Notes under the pieces: generated by a model
What the model saw: only the letters and a program-made list of their open reading frames with translations
Databases searched by the model: none
What the model was told of the DNA's origin: nothing
From: Gaeumannomyces sp. JS-464
Taxonomy: Eukaryota > Ascomycota > Sordariomycetes > Magnaporthales > Magnaporthaceae
Direction: 5' to 3'
Length of the DNA stretch: 64,000 nucleotides
NCBI GenBank assembly: GCA_002197995.1
Contig: NGZR01000008.1
Location: 558,001-622,000 of the forward strand
Shown: positions 59,179-64,000 of the stretch, one piece after another
Layout: every line of letters starts with the position of its first letter
How positions within the stretch are numbered: the stretch's first letter is position 1
Translations under genes and position numbers: made by a program

Positions 59179-60478
59179 TCAGTGAGCAACCGAGACGCTG
59201 GCGCGGCGTGACCTGTTCTTGTTGAGCCTCTTGGTCTCGCGGATGACGACGTCGTCCTTGCGGTGCGGAGCGTCGGGCCCGGAGAAGGACGACCTGCGGT
59301 CCTCGCGGCGCGGGGTGGCGCGGCGCAGGGCCATGGCGGCGGCCTCCTCCTTGGTCTTGGGGCGGCGTCGTCCGGGCCGTGCGGGGCGGCGTCGTCCCCT
59401 CAGCGGGCAAGTCGCCGCCGCCCCAGGGTCCTGTAGTCCGGGGGCGGGGGCGCGTCGGGCCGAGGACGACCTCGACGACCTTCTCGATGATGTTCTGCTC
59501 GCGGGCGGGGGCCGGTAGGTGCCGACGTCGCGCGTGTAGCGGGTCGCGTGGTCCGGCGGGCAGGTTGAAGACGACGAGGTAGCGGTTGTCGTGGATGCGG
59601 CCCTCCATGACGAAGTCGCCAATGTCGTCGGGGATGCGGACGGGGTCCAGGATCAGGATGTGGCGGTAGGCGGGCACGAGCAGGTGCAGGCGCACGGGCT
59701 TGCGGGGCCTGCCCCTGGCGCGGGCCTGGGCCTCCTTGGCGGCGATGCGGCGGCGGGCGGCGCGCATGAAGGCGAAGGCCGTGTCGAGCTGGTGGGTGTA
59801 GCCGCAAAAGGCCGGGCCGATGGGGCGCTCCTCGAGCTTGCGGAAGAAGCCCGGGTGCCAGTCGTTGTCCGGGTGCCAGACGAAGAACCAGTGGTCCATG
59901 TCCGGGTCGGCCGACGTCTGGGACACGCGCTCGTGCACCATCTCGTGCACGTGCGCGGGGAAGTCGCGCTGCGCCGTCAGGGCGACCTGGGCCTGCTGCG
60001 CGGCGTGGATGCCGTCGAGCGACTGGGCGATGCGCTCGAGCGCGGCCTCGCCCTGCAGCACCTTGACGGCCACAAAGGCGATGCCGCCGGCCGCCGCGAT
60101 GGAGCCGAAGGACGAGAAGAGCACGGCCGAGTCGACGCCAGAGTTGGTCAGGAAGTTCATGGTCGGCGTGACGAGGCTGCCCAGCTCGCGCGCGACGTCG
60201 GTGGCGACCGAGACGATGTCGCCGACCGTCTTCTTGGTCAGGTCGGCGCTCTCGCGCATCTGCGCCAGCGTCAGGGGCGTGGTGCCGTTGAGCGTGCCGC
60301 TGAGGGTGTTGTTGAGCATGTAGGCGCCCGACGCGGCCGCTTGGATGCTCTGCACGATGGGCATGAGCTTGTCGCCATGCTTGTAGGCCGTCTTGATGGC
60401 CTTTTTCCGTATCGTCTTGTTGCTGGACAGGAACGTCAGGACCGACGACACCACCTCGGCGGAGCCCCGGGAGGCCAT
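59179..60478 (-). CDS. Unknown protein with hydrophobic core and HWFFVWHPDNDWH region (frame-disrupted)
   Basis: From the ATG at 60478 the frame is open for about 310 residues (MASRGSAEVVSSVLTFLSSN). An amphipathic N-terminal half contains SGVDSAVLFSSFGSIAAAGG, probably one membrane-embedded or hydrophobic helix. Then DMDHWFFVWHPDNDWHPGFF, PAFCGYTHQLDTAFAFMRAA, a basic Ala/Arg helix and LHLLVPAYRHILILDPVRIP follow. The homology-like reading then jumps to another frame (HATRYTRDVGTYRPP), back (REQNIIEKVVEVVLGPTR) and out again to a basic C-terminus (KTKEEAAAMALRRATPRRED ... NKNRSRRASVSVAH) that ends at 59179. So there are at least three frame changes, all in C/G-rich runs. I do not recognise the family; the repeated His/Trp motif is the best handle for a search. 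Confidence 0.6.
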
Positions 60479-62064
60479 CGTGGGCGATGCTGGTCGCTGT
60501 TCCAGCAGCGAGCGAGGAGGGGATGCGGTGGGGGAGTGAAGTTTGGTGGGGGGAGTCTTCAGGTCGATCAGGGCGCCAGGTCGGCTCGCGTCGACATGGA
60601 TGCCGAGGGCCTGATAAATACCTATGGAGGGGGCTTTCTGGGCGTCGCTGGCAGGTGGATATGGAATTGGGCTCCTGGGCTCCGTCTCTTCCTTTCACTC
60701 TTTCTCGCCCTCTGTCGCCTGTGAATATGAGAGGCCGTCGAGACGACGGCCATGGCACCCAAAAGCAGCAGCCACCGCTCGCTTTCACCGCCTATTGGGT
60801 CAAAAAGGGGCTCTGACTTGGCAACCGTTTTTGGGTTGGCTGGCTCGAGTGGGGCCGATGACCTGGCAACCTCCTGCTGCGATTCGAGGCGAGCACCGAC
60901 CATCTGGTTCCGACGCCCGCCCTGCCTTTGAGAAGACGACACGCGGGGGCAGGGAGTGGACATGGGGCGACGATGCACGCTCTTCCCTGTCATGGCCAAC
61001 CACGTAGAGCCTGCCCCAGCCGTGATCTCTCAGCAGCGGCACCTGGCCAGCGTCCTATTCCGCTCAGCCAAACAAACCCCTGGTGAGTCACGGCGCTGTG
61101 TGTAAATGGACTGCTATCTCTATCATCTCCCCACAAGTCACCCCTCTCTTGTGCAGCTGCCCGTGGCAGACTGGGAGCTTCTCGCATGCCAATGGGTGCA
61201 CCACGAGCCGGTTCCATGCATATCTCCGCCAGTGGGCTCAGGGGGTGGCTTTCATGGTGTTTCTTCAAATCAATCGCGGGCAGTGGCTGCAGCCAAACCT
61301 GGTCTGACATATCGACTGCAGTGGCTAGAATCATGCAAACTGCACGTGATGCCGTCACCACGTATTGCTTTTTCGAAACGCCCCATGGCTCTGCACACAT
61401 CATGCAGCTTGCGGGGACGTCGAATCCGGGGTTTTACATGTCATGTCGGTGACGTCTGGCAAGGTCTCGAGGACTTATTCTTCATGGCCTTGCTTGGTGG
61501 TGGTGGTGCCCGTCTCGGCGTACAGGGCGGTGTGAGGACGTCGTCTACAGGCGAAAGACGGGCCTGGCTGTGTTGGTGAACTTTTTAATTGCTGTTTGCT
61601 TGTGCTTGACTAGAAGTGTTTAACTAGCAGGCACTTGGACATTCTGTCGGACGGCAGCCCACATCACTTGCAGCTGGCGGTACCCAACACAGCTGTTTAT
61701 TCATCGTTGCAACACTGCCTTATTACACCGGCAGGAACGCTCCATGGATCGAACCTTCTCGTTCAGGCTGAGAATTTGTTCAAAACTTGTGTGCCCAGAT
61801 GCATCCGCTGCATGGCGCCATGTCCACCTCCCAGAACCTCTTTGGCAATGCTGGCTGCTTCCAGCCAGTGCCCTTTCTTCCAAAGCAAGTACTAGAAGTG
61901 CGGACGCCCTCCAAAGTGCTTTGTGCCGTTGCCATTGTCCCTCAGCACCGCCAAAGATGCAAACTTCTATCATGGTATTTATATCACGCTGCCCTCCTCA
62001 TCTTCTGCGCCTGGGACGACTGCGACCACAAATCTCTCAAGCAAACCCTTGAGCAGATCCAGCC
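60479..62064. other. Divergent intergenic region
   Basis: Promoters of the unknown minus-strand gene and the plus-strand FHA-kinase gene. No gene recognised. Confidence 0.4.
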
Positions 62065-63703
62065 ATGGCTCCCACCAACGACGCCCTCTTTCTGCTCTCC
62101 CCAGCAAACGCCTGGGCCTACGACATGGTCAACCTCGAACACAATGCCCACCTCCGCGTCGCCCCGGATGCGCACAGCCCGCTCCCGGCTCTGCGCATCG
62201 GCGCCTACTCGTCTATCTTGGAATCGAGCGAGCCGGTCGTTGTTGCATCCCTGGGTTCGAGCACGGACAAGAGCGACGTCCTCATCCATGGACCGGGCAT
62301 CGAGCCACTGCAGTGTTCCTTTCTGCTCCGCCCGGACAACGGCGTCGTCATGTTCGTTGACAACTCCCAAGGCGAGACCAGCGAGGTTTTTGGCGCGAAC
62401 AAGACCCCGTTCCGCTACGTACAGGACCCCCAGCACCAGCACAGGGTGGTGGCCCTCTCTCCCGGGCTCAACACGGCCGTTGGCATGGGCATCCCCGGCC
62501 GCGGAAGAATGCTGTTCCGCATCGTATGGCCCGACAGCCCGTACCCCAAGCCGTGCAACAACGGCATCCGCCGCATGGGCCTGTCGCTGTCGCCTGCGAA
62601 CTGGGTCGCCCAGACGCGCGGAGGCCCCAAGTCCACGGCGACTTTACGAGACCAACGTATCCGCTATGGTGAGATCGGGGCTGTGGGCCATGGAACGTAT
62701 GGGGTTGTGAGCAAGGTGGTCGACGCGGATACGGGCGACCTGCTGGTCGTCAAGAGTGTCAGAAGCGATAATTCGCCATCCGAGAGTGATCTGAAGCTTC
62801 GCGCCGAGACGCTACGCCAAGAAGTCAAGATTCTGCAAAAGTGCCAGCATGTGAGTTGTAGCCCGGCCAAACACCCCAGAGGCATGCCATCCATAGATAT
62901 ACTTTTTGCTGACCACTCTGCTGTGCCCAGCTCCACATCGTCAAGTTCATGGGACTGCAAAACTCCAAGATGGACAACCCATTCTTGCTGGCGATGCCCC
63001 CGCTGCTCATGCCGCTCAAGGAGGGCGATCTCTACGCACTCGTTGGGCAGATCCACAACGGCCCTCGGCTCAAGCCCGGCCTCCGCGACCTGGCCGACAC
63101 TGTCTGCCTCCAGATGCTGCGGGCACTCGCTTTCCTGGCCGAAAAGGAAGTGGCACACCGCGATGTCAAGCCGGAAAACATCCTCTTTGTCTCAGTACCC
63201 GTGCCGCACCGGCAGTCGCAGAAGCAACAAGACCGCCCCGCCTTCTGCTCGCCATACCACTTCCAGCTGACAGACTTTGGCGCTTCCAGGCGCTGGAGCG
63301 GCAGCAAGGACACCAAGGACGACGGCGTCGGCACCCCATGCTACATGGCGCCGGAGCGCATCTGGCCATCCCTGAGCTCCCGATCGCCCAGGGGTGCCAG
63401 GGATTTCTGTAAGCAGGACGTCTGGGGCTGTTCGTGACGCTGCTGTGGATGGTCGAGCTCGACGGCTTCGTCGCCACCCACTTCGTCCCAGCGCTTGAGC
63501 TCTGCGACCAGTCCATGAACCTCGAGGCCTCCGGCTGCCCGCCAGGCACGATGGAGCGCTTGCGCACGACGATGCGCGAGTTCTACCTCGCGGCGGAGGC
63601 GCAGGGACACACGGGATACGCGAAGAGGTGGACCCTCATGGCGCGGCGGGAGCCGATGAAGCGCATGTCTGCACAGGACATATTGAAGACCTTGGAGTGG
63701 TAG
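62065..63703 (+). CDS. FHA-domain Ser/Thr protein kinase (one frameshift)
   Basis: Exons 62065..62850 and 62931..63703; the 80-nt intron starts GTGAGT, ends CCCAG and has a GCTGAC branch. About 519 aa if one missing base is restored. The N-terminal half looks like an FHA phosphothreonine-binding fold (LRIGAYSSI, SDVLIHGPGIEPLQCSFLLR, VVMFVDNSQGETSEVFG). The kinase domain starts at about residue 200: glycine loop GAVGHGTYGVV, VVKSV (ATP-binding Lys), catalytic loop HRDVKPEN, DFG in LTDFGASRRW, and CYMAPERI. Asp-Val-Trp-Gly in subdomain IX is broken by loss of one G in GGGG (63424-63427), after which LFVTLLWMVELDGFVATHFV continues. FHA plus kinase is the layout of Rad53/Dun1/Mek1 checkpoint kinases, but the sequence is divergent and many filamentous fungi carry expanded FHA-kinase families. 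Role uncertain. Confidence 0.85.
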
Positions 63704-64000
63704 ATCGCCCACCGTCACGTCTGGGGTCGAGATATCAAAGCCTCACATCCCCACGTCTGTCGTTAACGAGACTTTAACCACAAGGGACCCACAAACTGGG
63801 TCGTGTGGTCGCTTGTCCGGCGCATGCTCCTGCTCGAGGGATGCGGAAAGTTGATACGGGTGTATGTAGAGACCGAGCTTGGTCGTTGTCTCTAGTCGCC
63901 GTTTGGTGAACCACAACGGCCAGGCCTGCTGGATATTCGTCCTCGTGCCACACCATCGAGTTGTTCAGATAGACGTGTCTGCAGTTTCCGCGGGTTACAT
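63704..64000. other. Right-edge flank of the kinase gene
   Basis: About 300 bases with no supported gene. On the minus strand a frame reading LNNSMVWHEDEYPAGLAVVV could be the end of a gene lying mainly outside the window, but it is too short to call. Confidence 0.3.

Noticed and set aside
63774..63956. Possible C-terminal part of a minus-strand gene entering from the right edge
   Set aside because: Only about 60 codons, with no recognised motif and no splice site that extends it convincingly inside the window.

Overview
The window is nuclear DNA of a filamentous ascomycete (Pezizomycotina, most likely a sordariomycete). The genes are GC-rich and carry short GT-AG introns of 45-120 nt with CTAAC/CTGAC-type branch sites. 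The gene set includes an AA9 LPMO, a GH18 chitinase, a necrosis-inducing NLP, an APSES/ankyrin MBP1-type factor and an intron-bearing tRNA-Ala. Functions are read from recognisable motifs only; no database search was possible.

Layout. 0.9-2.1 kb: secreted Cys-rich single-pass membrane protein (-). 2.9-3.1 kb: tRNA-Ala(AGC) with a broken, intron-less copy beside it. 4.0-13.2 kb: secreted hydrolases and effectors, namely an NLP, a decayed endopolygalacturonase, an AA9 LPMO and a GH18 chitinase, with about 3.5 kb of lower-GC sequence without genes between 6.2 and 9.8 kb. 14.3-14.6 kb: fragment of a repeat-peptide precursor. 15.8-25.4 kb: F-box protein, DMT/SLC35-like transporter, SDR oxidoreductase, large Gln-rich protein. 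25.4-32.0 kb: no recognisable gene, but a 267-bp MITE with a 9-bp target duplication. 32.0-32.9 kb: a secreted Kex2-type repeat precursor. 33.9-43.6 kb: cytochrome-b5 reductase, putative GPI protein, AKR7-like reductase, MBP1-like factor. 43.6-53.5 kb: nearly 10 kb with no recognisable gene. 53.5-55.4 kb: a single-pass membrane protein of a conserved-looking but unnamed family. 59.2-60.5 kb: unknown protein. 62.1-63.7 kb: FHA plus Ser/Thr kinase.

The most interesting locus is the 302-residue precursor at 32002-32910. It has a signal peptide and then five units separated by acidic spacers and dibasic sites. Three units carry an identical AVCGKGGSGSCAW peptide ending at KR, one has a different Cys-free core, and the last is cut short. 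A degenerate relative lies at 14.3-14.6 kb. It looks like a fungal KEP/RiPP or a diverged alpha-pheromone-type precursor. No UstYa-type (DUF3328) tailoring gene was recognised nearby.

Caution: at least eight otherwise intact genes are broken by single-base frame changes. Most are losses of one base from C/G runs, which points to consensus errors rather than mass pseudogenisation. The polygalacturonase is different: nonsense codons and loss of the active-site segment mark it as a true pseudogene.
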